A stretch of 18,544 nucleotides of DNA from Cyclostephanos tholiformis (lineage: Eukaryota > Bacillariophyta > Thalassiosirophyceae > Thalassiosirales > Thalassiosiraceae): contig JALLPB010000641.1 of the NCBI GenBank assembly GCA_036939975.1, forward strand, positions 1 through 18,544, given 5' to 3'. The notes under the pieces were generated by a model, which saw nothing but the letters and a program-made list of their open reading frames with translations, did not search any database and was not told the origin of the DNA. Shown piece by piece: positions 1 through 9,149 of the stretch (within the stretch, counting starts at the first letter, position 1; each line of letters starts with the position of its first letter). The translations under genes were made by a program, and so were the position numbers.

Positions 1-56
1 AAAAATAGATTAGTTGTGATTATAGCGAGGGTGCTAATTATCTATGATTTAGTGTT

Positions 57-89
57 TGTCCCTTAATCCCCGGTGTCCCTTAATCCCCG
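57..89. repeat. 17-bp tandem repeat, two copies
   Basis: The 16-bp word TGTCCCTTAATCCCCG occurs at 57-72 and again at 74-89, separated by one G. It lies about 90 bp from the tRNA gene, beyond its 3' end. No function is evident; the rest of 1-179 shows no gene. Confidence 0.85.
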
Positions 90-179
90 ATCCTTACGGT
101 ATTAATGAAGCAAAAGTTACAATAAATTTGTGGGTGTCACTGGATGTCTGATGGAAACAATTCGCCGAAAACTGATTCG

Positions 180-252
180 TGGAGATTGGGGGAATCGAAC
201 CCCCGACCTTCTGCATGCTAAGCAGACGCTCTACCAACTGAGCTAAACCCCC
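180..252 (-). tRNA. tRNA-Ala (anticodon AGC)
   Basis: Read on the minus strand, the 73 nt fold into a complete cloverleaf. The acceptor stem GGGGGTT pairs with AATCTCC (two G-U pairs) and is followed by discriminator A. The D-arm has the A-box TAGCTCAGTTGGTAGAGC. The anticodon stem TCTGC/GCAGA encloses loop TTAGCAT with anticodon AGC. The T-arm is GGGGG-TTCGATT-CCCCC and contains the B-box GGTTCGATTCC. The anticodon triplet lies at 217-219. There is no intron and no encoded CCA, as expected for a nuclear tRNA gene. A T-run on the minus strand (AAAA at 168-171 on the plus strand) just past the 3' end fits a Pol III terminator. A34 would be modified to inosine to read GCU, GCC and GCA. Confidence 0.96.
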
Positions 253-333
253 GTGCTTGGACAATTTGCGTTTTTTGATATTATTTTGTAACATATGACA
301 AATCCCAAATCGTAGAAAGAAAGATGGGAAATA

Positions 334-1807
334 TTGCACAAAATGAAACCTTCCCGTCGCCCCGGCACCACAACCCCCGCCCCCGCCACCCACACTCGCA
401 ATCCCCTCCTCCTGCCGCAACTCCCGCCCGCTCCGAGATCATGGTGTATTGCGTCCTCGGCTGCGGCCGCGATATCGTACGCCGATCGCGGCGCTTCGGC
501 CATAGTAGCGTCGCAGCTACTCGAATCCGGCTGGACGGAGGGCCAATTGGGCGGGGTGCAGGGAAGTTTCTTCGCCGGGTACGCACTGACCCAGGTCCTC
601 GGGGGTCTGTTGGGAGGTGGACGCGGTAGGGGGACGGGGATGAGGAGGAGGAGGGAAAAAAAGAATGGAGAGTTAGTTGCCGCCGCCCGCGACGACGACG
701 ACCGCGAGGAGGACGGCGGAGGAAACTACCGCTCTGTCGTGCCGATATCGCTTTCTCTGACGGCCATCGCGACGCTCCTCTTTCCCATGGCGGCCGAATA
801 TGGAGGATCGACATTCGCATCGATCGATCGATTCTGTCTTGGATTGGCCGAGGGTCTGTTGTTGCCGGCGGCGATGGCCGGTGTTAGCTACACCACCAGG
901 ACAAAAACGACGATGGAGACGCTAACCGACACGACGACGACGAATGAGGATGATGGGAATGAAAAAAACAATGAGTGGAAGTGCGGAGACGACAACGTTA
1001 AGAATAACAGTGCAACTGCGTCGTCTGTGGTCATTGCCGGATGCTACCTGGGTAGCGCGTGGGCCTACCTTTCGGCGATGGTGCTGTTCTCGGAGCAGTT
1101 CCAGGCAACGATGTTGGGCTGGATGGGAGGCTGGGGCTGGTTGACGTTGGGTCGTCATCCGGAACTGTTTAAAGACATCGCCCTCTCCTCCAGTACAATC
1201 ATCGACGGTCACCAGAACGTCATCGTGTGGCCGTGGGTGTTTTACCTCAACGGTTTCGTCTCGTTGGCGTGCATATTCCTTTTCCGTGATGAGTTCGATT
1301 TTTCGTTCCCCTTCGTCGGGTTTAGGGAGGGTGGTGGGGACGTCCGCGACGACGACTACAGTGAATACCGAAACGGAGACTTGTGGAAAAACGCGCTGTC
1401 GATAGTGAACGACGTTATTATCCAAGTGGTATTTATCCCAGGGGAGAGGCGCTGACGACGGTAACATGCTCTCGTCCACCGCATTCCTCTTTGGGATGGC
1501 TCAGACAGTTAGCGCACTGTCGCTCGGCGCAGTGTCCGTCTCTCACCTAGACGTAGCATCGCCCTCGTCGGCGGGAGCCGTGTACGCCCTGGGGAACGTA
1601 GCCGCCGCAGCATCGGGGTCAGTCGTGGTGAACCTATTCGGGAGGTTCCTGGAGCAGGACGAAGACGGCGGCACGGTGGATAGAGGCGGTGACGAGTTCG
1701 CGCTTCCATTTCGGGCGATCGCAATCCTCTCGGCAGTGTGCTCGCTTTTCTACGGCTGTACGGTGGAGACTGAGTTCGAGATTGGTTTTAATGAAACGGC
1801 TACTTAG
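334..1807 (+). pseudogene. SLC17/PHT4-like anion transporter, central membrane segments missing
   Basis: Two reading frames encode the two ends of one major-facilitator protein of the SLC17/PHT4 (sodium/phosphate, plastid anion) type. The first (334-1455, 373 aa) has the family N-half: SYADRGASAIVAS near residues 48-60, GWTEGQLGGVQGSFFAGYA near 66-83, then DRFCLGLAEGLLLPAAMAG near 165-183. Two acidic low-complexity insertions sit in loops near 100-130 and 187-228. The second (1466-1807, another frame, open from about 1409) carries the C-terminal helices, including SVSHLDVASPSSAGAVYALG, the family's NHLDIAP..AG region. In relatives these parts are separated by roughly 120-150 residues forming TM7-TM10; here they are almost adjacent and in different frames. 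No intron can supply the missing part. ATG at 334 or 343 is possible; the Ser/Pro/Arg-rich start could be a targeting peptide. AATAAA at 1833 is a possible poly(A) signal. It is either a pseudogene or an assembly deletion. Confidence 0.72.
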
Positions 1808-1895
1808 CTGATGAAAATGCGTTAATGTTAACAATAAAATCGACAGCTATACCTGCATGTATATCTGAATTAATGTTAGGCATTGTTCGACTGAG

Positions 1896-3418
1896 TTATT
1901 TGTCATGAGTCTGGACAATTGTTGTTAGTGGCTCTGCAGGATTCTCGCGCTCGGACAAATCAATCCTTACATTCAATCCACTCCTTCCAGACTCTTCTAG
2001 TATCTCCTCCCAAGATCCAGAGCAACATTTCAACAATAATGCCGCACCTAAAATGAAAGAACCCATCATTGTTAATCCCCACTTAGGATCAACTCCTTTT
2101 TCAACTGTTAAACCAAATATCAAAGGAGGCAACCAGCCAAGAATCGCGGAAAAATACACACGAAATCCAGCGATTTCAGCTTCCTTACTTTTGGGGAGCA
2201 CGCATGAGAAAAATAAATTTTCAGTAGGGTAGAACCATCCAAGCACAATCCCAATAAAAGAGCCCCAAATCAGTGACAGGTATTTGTTTCGTGCATCGCC
2301 GAGTGTAACCGCGCCAATCACCATTATGATGAATAGTACAAGCATTGAATATTGCCACGAATTATTGGGGTTTACTCGTGTTGATATCAAAGATGCAAGT
2401 CTAGCCCCGGGAATAGTGCCAATTAAGACGACCAAAAAGAATATCAAAGTGTCTGTGGCGTTCAATCCTACCTCAGCAGACAGGTAAACCACTGATATGC
2501 TCGTTAGAGATGCCACGCCTGGTTGGACGAACATGGTGGCGAGCAAGTAACAACGCAGTCCCTTCTTGTACTTGCGAAAAATCGATATGGACGTCCGGAT
2601 GTTTAATCTAATTCCGTAGGCGAGTATGCGAAGGCCACGCATGCCAGGGGGTAGCTCTCGCGTGGCATGTCGGGAGGGCATCCAGTGCCATCCAACTCCG
2701 TAAAAGATGCAGAGAAAACTGAAACTCATCGACTGACTCAACCGCGCTGTCTTAACGGAATCGTCCGATATTCCCAACCCATACGACAGCAGACTTACCA
2801 GGATGAGGAATAAAGCCTGCATACTAAATTGCTTGGCCGTAAAACGTGATACGTATTGTGCGTGTGTTGACTGTCCAACTGTCTCACACATTTCGGGCAA
2901 GTACGCAAGAGTTGTCAAGATATTCACTAGAAAACAGAAACCGGCAATTGCCTGAAGAATCGCCATTATAAACCAAGTACGTTCTCCGATGGCAATTTGA
3001 ATAGCCTGAATGACTGCAAATACCGCCGAAAATAGCATTCCGATGAATCTTCTGTAAGATGTGAAGTCTATAATAGTCCCAATTATTGGCATGAAAACAG
3101 AACCTAGTAGACCCGCAACTAATGGAATTCCCGATATCAGTGTGACTGGTTTTAACCCGTAAACCGTACCGGTGCAAGCGTCTGCCCCGGTCTGACAGCC
3201 CGCGGCCTCCGATGCCAATTGAACCAATGCTGCACTGACCACGACTATGGAGAAAATTCAAATGAATGCTATCGGTGAAATGATTATACGTAAACCAAAC
3301 TCGAATCATCCTTTGAGGCCGATCGCGTACCGTTACCCATCACCGCCACGCCACGTCCTTCGTAGTGATTGAGAATTCGTTGAAGGTAGAGGACGAAGCG
3401 TGAGAGGTCCAAGGACAT
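1896..3418 (-). CDS. Atg22/UMF1-like major-facilitator transporter, two exons
   Basis: Exon 2 (1896-3244) encodes most of a polytopic protein of about 12 helices resembling the Atg22-like (UMF1) branch of the MFS, whose fungal founder exports amino acids from the vacuole. Supporting segments are GSVFMPIIGTIIDFTSYRRF (the TM2-TM3 loop with Asp and Arg pair), GIVLGWFYPTENLFF and LPKSKEAEIAGF followed by LGWLPPLIFGL, matching the C-terminal Atg22 signature. Exon 1 ends at 3337. The intron 3245-3336 has donor GTAACG and acceptor CCATAG and splits a Val codon. Starting at ATG 3418 (MSLDLSRFVLYLQ...) gives 476 aa with a length divisible by three. Upstream, another frame (3424-3624) ends in RGYALLAMGGSLFVVGD and stops, and looks like the former N-terminus. 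The gene is convergent with the SLC17-like gene; only about 88 bp separate their stops. The substrate cannot be read from sequence. Confidence 0.78.
3245..3336 (-). other. GT-AG intron of the Atg22-like gene (92 nt)
   Basis: On the minus strand the donor is ATGG|GTAACG and the acceptor is CTCCATAG|TCGTGG. Splicing joins phase 1 to phase 1 and removes an in-frame TGA at 3258-3260, linking the hydrophobic stretch GRGVAVM to VVVSAALVQLASEA. The size resembles two other inferred introns in this window (99 and 104 nt). Confidence 0.7.
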
Positions 3419-3423
3419 GATTC

Positions 3424-3624
3424 TTAATCGCCAACAACAAACAATGACCCACCCATCGCCAGCAGAGCGTAGCCCCTCGCCTCGTACATATCGCCGTTTT
3501 CCCCATAATCCCACATAGTTAGGCAGCAGCTTCTTGACGAGGGCGGCGGCGATGTTATTTCTGGGGACGTTACCGCCAAGTCTTGCGTCATCGCGGTCGT
3601 CGTTCCAACGTCGATGGAACCCAT
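3424..3624 (-). pseudogene. Possible former N-terminus of the Atg22-like gene, out of frame
   Basis: This 66-codon frame begins with ATG at 3624 (MGSIDVGTTTAMTQ), has a Ser/Pro-rich stretch, then EARGYALLAMGGSLFVVGD and a TAA. The end looks like the first amphipathic or membrane segment of Atg22-like proteins (E-x-RG followed by hydrophobics). It overlaps the end of the frame that continues as RLRIMSLDLSRFVLYLQ in the main gene, one base out of phase. A single-base indel between about 3424 and 3432, either biological or a sequencing error, would join them. Only about 30 nt lie between plausible splice signals here, too short for an intron. Confidence 0.5.
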
Positions 3625-3659
3625 CTTCTCCTTGGTGCAATAGTTACCACCGCATAAGC

Positions 3660-3784
3660 TAAATAATTGGAAATGAGGGAATTATGTAACTTGTTACCTT
3701 ATGTGTTGTGTTACACCTAACAGGTTACTGATTTCATAAAGTAGAGAGATACTGTTACGGAATGTCCAGTACGTAGCTAAGTAA
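3660..3784. other. Intergenic stretch with repeated GTTAC words
   Basis: No gene is seen. GTTAC occurs at about 3693, 3708, 3724 and 3755, and GTAACTTGTTAC at 3686-3697 is a small palindrome. The TGTTAC start resembles the candidate long-terminal-repeat edge near 9713, but no longer match is visible, so a terminal-repeat remnant is only a possibility. This stretch marks the switch from host genes to mobile-element debris. Confidence 0.35.
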
Positions 3785-4024
3785 GGTACCGTATCCACCC
3801 TTTATCCTATCCGCTCCCAAGCATGTAGGGACAACAGGATACTGAGAGTCGGCCTTCAAATGGATGCAAATGACAGAGAAATCAAAACAAAATTTAGAAG
3901 ACTGTCACTTATTTATCATCCAGACAGATACTCACCTACACTTGGCATCACATCAGAGCAAGCCACCTCCCACTTCCAAATGCTGACCAATGTCCACAAA
4001 TTTCTAAGGGAAATGGGCTACTAA
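3785..4024 (+). CDS. Orphan J-domain (DnaJ-like) fragment
   Basis: The frame is open from 3785 to TAA at 4022-4024; the first ATG is at 3860 (54 aa). The product reads as a J-domain. ILRVGLQMDANDREIK matches helix I and the loop leading to helix II, TKFRRLSLIYHPDRYSP is helix II with the diagnostic HPD motif, and SHFQMLTNVHKFLREMGY is helix III. J-domains stimulate Hsp70 ATPase through HPD. No G/F-rich, zinc-finger or C-terminal substrate domain follows; the protein stops right after helix III. Using the ATG would lose helix I, so the fragment is probably the C-terminal end of a larger, lost gene. Its stop codon overlaps the stop of a decayed minus-strand frame, and the surroundings are mobile-element debris, so it may have been carried by a transposon. 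Confidence 0.68.
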   Translation, partial: GTVSTLYPIRSQACRDNRILRVGLQMDANDREIKTKFRRLSLIYHPDRYSPTLGITSEQATSHFQMLTNVHKFLREMGY

Positions 4025-5091
4025 AAATCATCATCATAAACGAGAGCAGAGGATGACCCCCTCCCCCTCAGGGACATGCCCCTGAGAGCCTCGCAAAGAT
4101 CCCCACAACAAACCATCAACCTCACTAAGCCACCACTCACTTGTACGAACAACATGGCATACACCCCCCACCCCAAACCAAACACCAAACATGCCAAAGA
4201 AGCAATGAGAAAAGGCATGGGAGCCCTTAACACTAACAAGATTGAACATCAAATTTGTTCACCACCCCCTCAACATGTTTTTTTCTCGTGGCCAAAGGCA
4301 CCACCATACTCCCCCCTCAACCCCCCAAACCCGCCAGCATGGGTCTCCTCAAAACAGAAAGCATTATAACTCAAAAACACCTCCTCCACCCCATTGTCAC
4401 TAGAGAGAGTATCAACCAGCTCAAATGGCAACTACCCAGCAAATGTATCCTCATGATTCAGAGTAGAACCAACAACTGAATGCATAATAAAACTGATAGG
4501 CATCTCTGGCATTATAACACTCCCCCAAACCTCTCATAACAATCCGGTGGCCAATGGCCATTCGTTGGGAGCACACCCCAATCAAAGAACCACGGGCACT
4601 CCCACCCAATTGCCTGACATCCATATCAACCGAAGATTATTGCAAGAACAGAGGGAATAAATGCGATACATCCAATGAAGCTGCTCCCCCCATCCACCAC
4701 CAACATAAACACCATCCAAGGATAATATTCTGCCTGAAAATACAACTCACCCAAGCATCAGGGAAACATACCCCCACCGCTGCAAATCAAAAGGAACCTC
4801 ATCAATACCAACATGAAATCCACCAAGCACGGGGATGGGCCCCCCACCACCCACCACCTCCGGTGAAGCCCAAACCCCAACCACCCACTTTAATAAATCA
4901 GAGACGACCTCAGTCACCCACCCGAGAAAGCCTTCCATTGACTGAATTAGGGGGACATCCAGCAACAGGAAGACATGGTAAAACATCCACCAATCCCCCA
5001 CATCTAACATCACTGCATGGACATCCTTTTAGTATCCAACCAAAAACTCATCACCAAATGGATATTCATATGCACCCCCACTGATACTCAT
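4021..5091 (-). pseudogene. Decayed G/T-rich reading frame of unknown function
   Basis: One minus-strand frame runs from ATG at 5091 (MSISGGAYEYPFGDEF) to TAG at 4021-4023, ending SSSALVYDDDF. It is interrupted by only about seven stops in 357 codons, fewer than expected by chance. Readable islands include LDVGDWWMFYHVFLLLDVPL, FLGWVTEVVSDLLKWVVGVW, LPFELVDTLSSDNGVEEVF and SYNAFCFEETHAGGFGG. I do not recognise the family. The strand is very rich in G and T, so some openness may come from base composition. A second start-like stretch with an acidic Tyr-rich peptide (MSALNMYCGGDPWDSSDVDD) begins at 5419 on the same strand in another frame. It is most simply a dead mobile-element gene, convergent with the J-domain fragment. 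Confidence 0.4.
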
Positions 5092-5700
5092 ATGGAGATA
5101 ATCAAAGGGATTGAGACTTTAATAATTTCCCACAATACAAATACTCAGAATACTTACAAACCCAACCATTATCATGCCAAGGGCCAGTCCTTGGCCAACT
5201 ACTCACTTTCAGAATGACATGAATTGAATTACATGTTGCGTTCAAGATCTCAATATGGCACCTTTCCAAATGAGTAGGTTACTCTGGACCTCAATACCTC
5301 TCAACAGCAAACCTCCCCCACGCAGCATTATGATAACAGGGCTGTTCAGGATAATAATTATCATCCACATCAGAAGAATCCCATGGATCCCCCCCACAGT
5401 ACATATTAAGAGCACTCATCTTGCTCTCCTATGCACTAAAAAAATCTATCATCCAAAAAACTCAAGCTCAAGCCCTCCACACAAAAACCACATAGAAACA
5501 GTACCAAACACTCATCCACCCACGAGAAAAGTCAGAAATTCAAAGAAACATCAATCTTCTCATTCACCTCCCCCACACTCTTCAAAAAAATCATTTAGAG
5601 AAAATACCAAACACTCGTCCACCCACGAGAAAAGATCAGAATTTAAAAGAAACAAAGAACTTCTCATTCACTCTTAATACCACAAGACTGGCATAGCCTC
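4024..5700. other. Stretch of strong strand asymmetry (A/C plus strand)
   Basis: For about 1.7 kb the plus strand is composed mostly of A and C, with many C-runs and CCACCC/CCCCAC words, while the minus strand is G/T-rich. Plus-strand frames give only Pro/His/Thr-rich low-complexity peptides and are treated as shadows. The flanking host genes lack this skew. It fits old element DNA shaped by strand-biased mutation. Confidence 0.6.
5503..5671. repeat. Diverged tandem duplication, 103-bp period
   Basis: A block of about 65 bp beginning ACCAAACACTCATCCACCCA at 5503 recurs at 5606 as ACCAAACACTCGTCCACCCA. Both continue through CGAGAAAAG-TCAGAA and end in CTTCTCATTCAC. The copies differ at several positions, so the duplication is not recent. 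Confidence 0.85.
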
Positions 5701-6778
5701 ATGTAAAAAAAGAAAATGAACACCAAGGATGCATTAAGAACACTGCTTGGAACAGAAAATACCATGTTGCATCCCAGACATGCATCCGCAATGACTCCTA
5801 CTGAAAGCACATGGATCTGAATGATGCATACAGATAATATAGGGTGCTAAGAAGCTCTAGTAGCAATAGCGATCTTAACTTACTTACTTACTCACTTACT
5901 TATGCAATGCATCTTCATTTGATTAGACTATCCTGTCTCCCAGTGCAACATTCATTTCAAATTCTCCTTCCTTGTCATCCAACTTCAATGTCATTACCAT
6001 CTTTACATTTTCCCCCTTGTGATAGAGACAAGTTGTTTGTTCCTCATATGACAGATTTCCACCAGCACTGGATGATGTCAGCAAAGTGATAGAGTTGATG
6101 TAATGTTGGTCATAACATTGTTGACAATGATGGCAGAGTTCTTGCTTTATCTTCATGTGCCAATGCACAAGGTGCTCTTGAGGACACTGCAGTAGGCATA
6201 ATATTTTGAACAAAGGTTGAACGAACAGGAGGGTGATGGTTGATGGTTGCATTGTCCTGGACTTATGCCTTCTTGTGGGTGCTTAGCATCTTTGATGTGA
6301 GTGCTGTGGGATTGAAAAATTTACAGAGCCTCACCATCCCACAAGGATATGTACGTAACGTACCCTTACCTAGTGTACCACCACACTAGAGTACTAGTAT
6401 GCCACAGGTACATCCAATACCTGATTTCTATGATGAATATGAGTTTCTACATATGATACTCCTCGTAGCTCAGTTGAGAGTGCAGCATATGCATTCTCAC
6501 CCGCATGGCACACCATTTCCATTAATACTTAGAACAACCTTTTGTCTAAACTACATGGCAATATCATTGCCACTTTAAAACTCTCAACAGTTCTAAGTAT
6601 CCCTTTAGACCATTGGTTTGCACAACAGGTGTACCTTATCAATAAGCTCTTCAACAAGATGTTTCTGCAGATTCATGTCCCACGTGACACTCCACATCTT
6701 TACTAATAGACACCATTATCACATTTGATGAAGTATCCACACTCCTTGCAACAATCCCATTACTGGTGAACGTATGCC
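5700..6778. other. Roughly 1.1 kb without a recognisable gene
   Basis: A minus-strand frame at 5923-6252 (109 aa, with CHHCQQCYDQHYINS) is unrecognised. The palindromic TACGTAACGTAC near 6351, and TAGTGTACCACCACACTA just downstream, sit where a 5' long terminal repeat of the adjoining copia relic could lie, but I could not match them to a 3' copy. The N-terminal part of Gag should fall in the last few hundred bases and is scrambled across frames. Confidence 0.4.
5874..5903. repeat. CTTA microsatellite
   Basis: About seven tetranucleotide units (CTTA with two variant units) make up this short simple repeat. Confidence 0.9.
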
Positions 6779-6814
6779 TTAACTTCTTTGCCATCATTTT
6801 GAGCAAGCCCTCCA

Positions 6815-7657
6815 ATGCCTACCATGCCCTCAAGCACCCTGCATGGGTGGAAAGATTTGGTTATGGCTCGGGAACTATATGCCCTCCTCACCCCAACACC
6901 GTTCCACATTCCCAATGTTCCGGGCTCTACAACAATATACATTTGTGGCATTGATCTGAACAACCCTGGGGTGGCATCCGATCCTTCTCTGCTCACATGG
7001 ATGGAACAAGCTAGCATTGACAAGTCTTTTACTTGTTGTAAATTCTTGTCAATGATCAACATTGAATGGGCTTGCTTCACAGCCATCAATGCATGCATCA
7101 ATGATGCTTTCAAGGTATCTAATGATCCAACCATCCAAGGATGGCATGCAGGAATGACAGTTATGTCAATACTTGATCAACTGCACTTACGTGGCAGCCA
7201 ACCCCCAGAAATCATCTTCCACCATATTGAAGAGTGTGCTGAGATCACCCCTCTTGGGCATGATCCATACACTGATTGTCAACTCATCAACAATGTGATC
7301 TGCCTCCTGCTTACAACTGGCCTTTACCTTAGGCCTTTCAAGGAATGGGACTGGCTGCTTCCCACAGACCAAATATGGATTACACTCCAAACCATTATCC
7401 AAGACTCCTTTCAATGGCGCTTGAATGAAACTGCCCCCATTACTGGGCATCAGGAATATGCCCTTGCCCTCCTATTTCAGCAAAATGCCTTTGCCATGTT
7501 AGCAGAATCCTAGGACATCAATGACAACACCAAGACCATTGCCACCCAGGTCACTGCCCTCACATACCAAAGCCAATTGACTGCTTCAACTGCAGCCAAT
7601 TTAAGCATATGCCATGAACAACAATTGACACATCTTGCATCACAACAAAAACCTTGA
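6815..7657 (+). pseudogene. Copia Gag, capsid-like core and coiled coil (broken)
   Basis: The frame 6815-7513 (232 aa) reads as the Gag core of algal copia elements. It begins around PSSTLHGWKDLVMARELYAL and TPTPFHIPNVPG, has DPTIQGWHAGMTVMSILDQL, then FHHIEECAEITPLGHDPYTD and QLINNVICLLLTTGLYL, and ends near FQWRLNETAPITGHQEYALA. After TAG at 7511-7513 the same frame continues with NTKTIATQVTALTYQSQLTA and STAANLSICHEQQLTHLASQ, a Gln/Thr-rich probable coiled coil, until TGA at 7655. Upstream, TGA at 6800-6802 closes the frame, and N-terminal similarity continues only in other frames. The protein would package element RNA into particles; this copy is inactive. Confidence 0.8.
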
Positions 7658-7677
7658 TGCATGAGAACATGCACTGA

Positions 7678-8274
7678 TTGATTGCAGGATTGAATGCAGT
7701 CACGGTTAAAATGAGTAATGAAGGATGTGGCATCGAATGCTTTGGTGGCCACAGCAATTACACTGGTGGGGGGTTCATTGGATGCTTCCATGCACATGGC
7801 TGTACAGGTGCTTGGGGTCATCCAATTCCACCCAATGCTTTCAGTGGTGGATTCTCATCCGGTCATAGCAGTTTCTCCACTGCATTCCCCATTAGGGGAC
7901 ATGTTCAGGGATTTCCTGTTCAGGGATTTCCTCCTCAAGGACCTCCCCAAAGTTTTCTCACCCTTCCACCTGGTGGAAATCCCCACAGTCCACATCTCAA
8001 GGCACCATATTCCATGCCTAATGTTCCACCCACCCACAATAAACCACAACCCTTCTCCAACACTGTCAAAAGATTTTCCAATTGGAATGTCTATTATTCT
8101 TGTAGTTTCGATGTTGCTGATGAACACGACACCAGTATGTCATGCCCAGTACACCTTCGTAAGGCAAGCCAGAACATATACTTAATATGTCAGAATAGCC
8201 AACAATATATTGATTTGGGCCATCCCTGTTGTACAAGAAACAGACACAAACAACAAATCCCTCCACTGTTGTGA
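7678..8274 (+). pseudogene. Copia Gag C-terminal region with Cys/His motif (broken)
   Basis: This frame is shifted from the Gag core by a frameshift between 7657 and 7678. It holds a Gly/Pro/Phe-rich linker with a short repeat (RGHVQGFPVQGFPPQGPPQ). It then has the conserved segment VKRFSNWNVYYSCSFDVADE followed by HDTSMSCPVHLRKASQ and GHPCCTRNRHKQQIPPLL. The Cys/His spacing resembles the modified zinc-binding tail of Gag in stramenopile copia elements rather than a classic CCHC knuckle. A TGA at 8272 precedes the protease frame, which is in the same phase, as expected for a single Gag-Pol frame broken by a stop. Confidence 0.72.
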
Positions 8275-8283
8275 TGGTGTGGG

Positions 8284-8800
8284 GTGGCACTTAGGAATGT
8301 AGCATTTAAATGTAACACATCATTTTATGTCAACACCAATACTTTGCCAAACCCCACCAACTGGTGCATGTCCATTGATGACAATGATGCAACTATTGTT
8401 ACATCAAACAAATCATGCCATGCATCCACTCATCATGCCCTTCTAGGCACAACTTTACATCCACCCTCCATGGACATCATCACTGACTCTGGTGCCACAT
8501 AGATTTTTGTCATGGAGGGCACCCCAGCCTGCTACAAGTTGCACTAACCAATGGCCAACTGATTGTATTGACATATATGTGTGATATCAATATAACTGGC
8601 CTCCCCATTACACTCATGGGACCTCTCTATTGCATCACTATTTGGAATATGAGTCTTAACCAATGCAGGATGTAAAGTGACATTCAACAAACAAAATTAT
8701 ATCATACGATATAATGGAAATGTTATCTTACAGGGTGACCAGGACCCCTGCACCGACCTGTGGACTCTACCCCTTGGATCAGCCAACACTCCTCACTGAC
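8284..8800 (+). pseudogene. Copia aspartic protease remnant
   Basis: Frame 8284-8502 ends in MDIITDSGAT, the Asp-Ser-Gly-Ala-Thr active site of copia proteases (catalytic Asp codon at 8485), immediately followed by TAG. Reading on across frameshifts gives IFVMEGTPA, then CDINITGLPITLMGP and NAGCKVTFNKQNYIIRYNGN with DPCTDLWTLPLG, the expected flap and C-terminal portion. A functional enzyme would cleave Gag-Pol; here at least two stops and two frame changes disrupt it. Confidence 0.78.
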
Positions 8801-8854
8801 CCACAATACACATAAGGTCACAGAATCCTTCCACAGGTACACCATCACCACACT

Positions 8855-9085
8855 TTGCCTATTTCACACACACGGTTTGTGAGAAGGCAAACAGCGTACA
8901 ATTTGCACATCAATCCCTCTGCAGCCCTCAAATTTCCACCTTATTAAAGGCAATAAGCTGTGGTTAGTTTAAAGGTCGCCCTAACTTGATGGCACATGGG
9001 GTCAAGAAATATCTCAATCCAAGCCCTGCTACCACTAAGGCCCACTTGAAAAGACCCCGACAGAGCATCCACAACTAGACACAGG
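8855..9085 (+). pseudogene. Copia pol remnant, integrase zinc-binding-like region
   Basis: Broken frames give FAYFTHTVCEKANSVQFAHQ, then SLCSPQISTLLKAI and GRPNLMAHGVKKYLNPSPAT followed by KAHLKRPRQ. This pattern (His, spaced His, LLKA, NPSPATAKGHMKRP) is the N-terminal integrase/GAG-pre-integrase segment of algal copia elements. An in-frame TAG interrupts it near 8966. The catalytic DDE core that should follow is absent. Confidence 0.7.
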
Positions 9086-9149
9086 AACATACATCCACCT
9101 TTCATGCCTGTCAACCCCATTGCCCCAGCACCTCTCTCTCATGATGATG

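Noticed and set aside
94..820. Minus-strand frames of up to 179 aa overlapping the tRNA and the transporter start
   Set aside because: They run through the tRNA gene or are antisense to the GC-rich coding sequence, have low-complexity Arg/Ser/Pro composition and no homology pattern.
3690..3770. Possible solo LTR starting TGTTAC
   Set aside because: Only short GTTAC words are shared with the candidate LTR edge at 9713; no extended match or target duplication is visible.
4554..5084. 176-aa plus-strand Pro/His-rich frame
   Set aside because: Its composition is explained by the A/C-rich strand; no domain is visible and the opposite strand carries the better decayed frame.
5923..6252. 109-aa minus-strand frame with CHHCQQC
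   Set aside because: It is isolated, has no flanking zinc residues in a known pattern and no supporting neighbours; noted only within the gene-free stretch.
6468..6530. tRNA-like D-arm (GTAGCTCAGTTGAGAG) suggesting a tRNA or tRNA-derived SINE
   Set aside because: Only an A-box-like word is present. No T-arm/B-box, no matching acceptor stem and no anticodon stem can be drawn.
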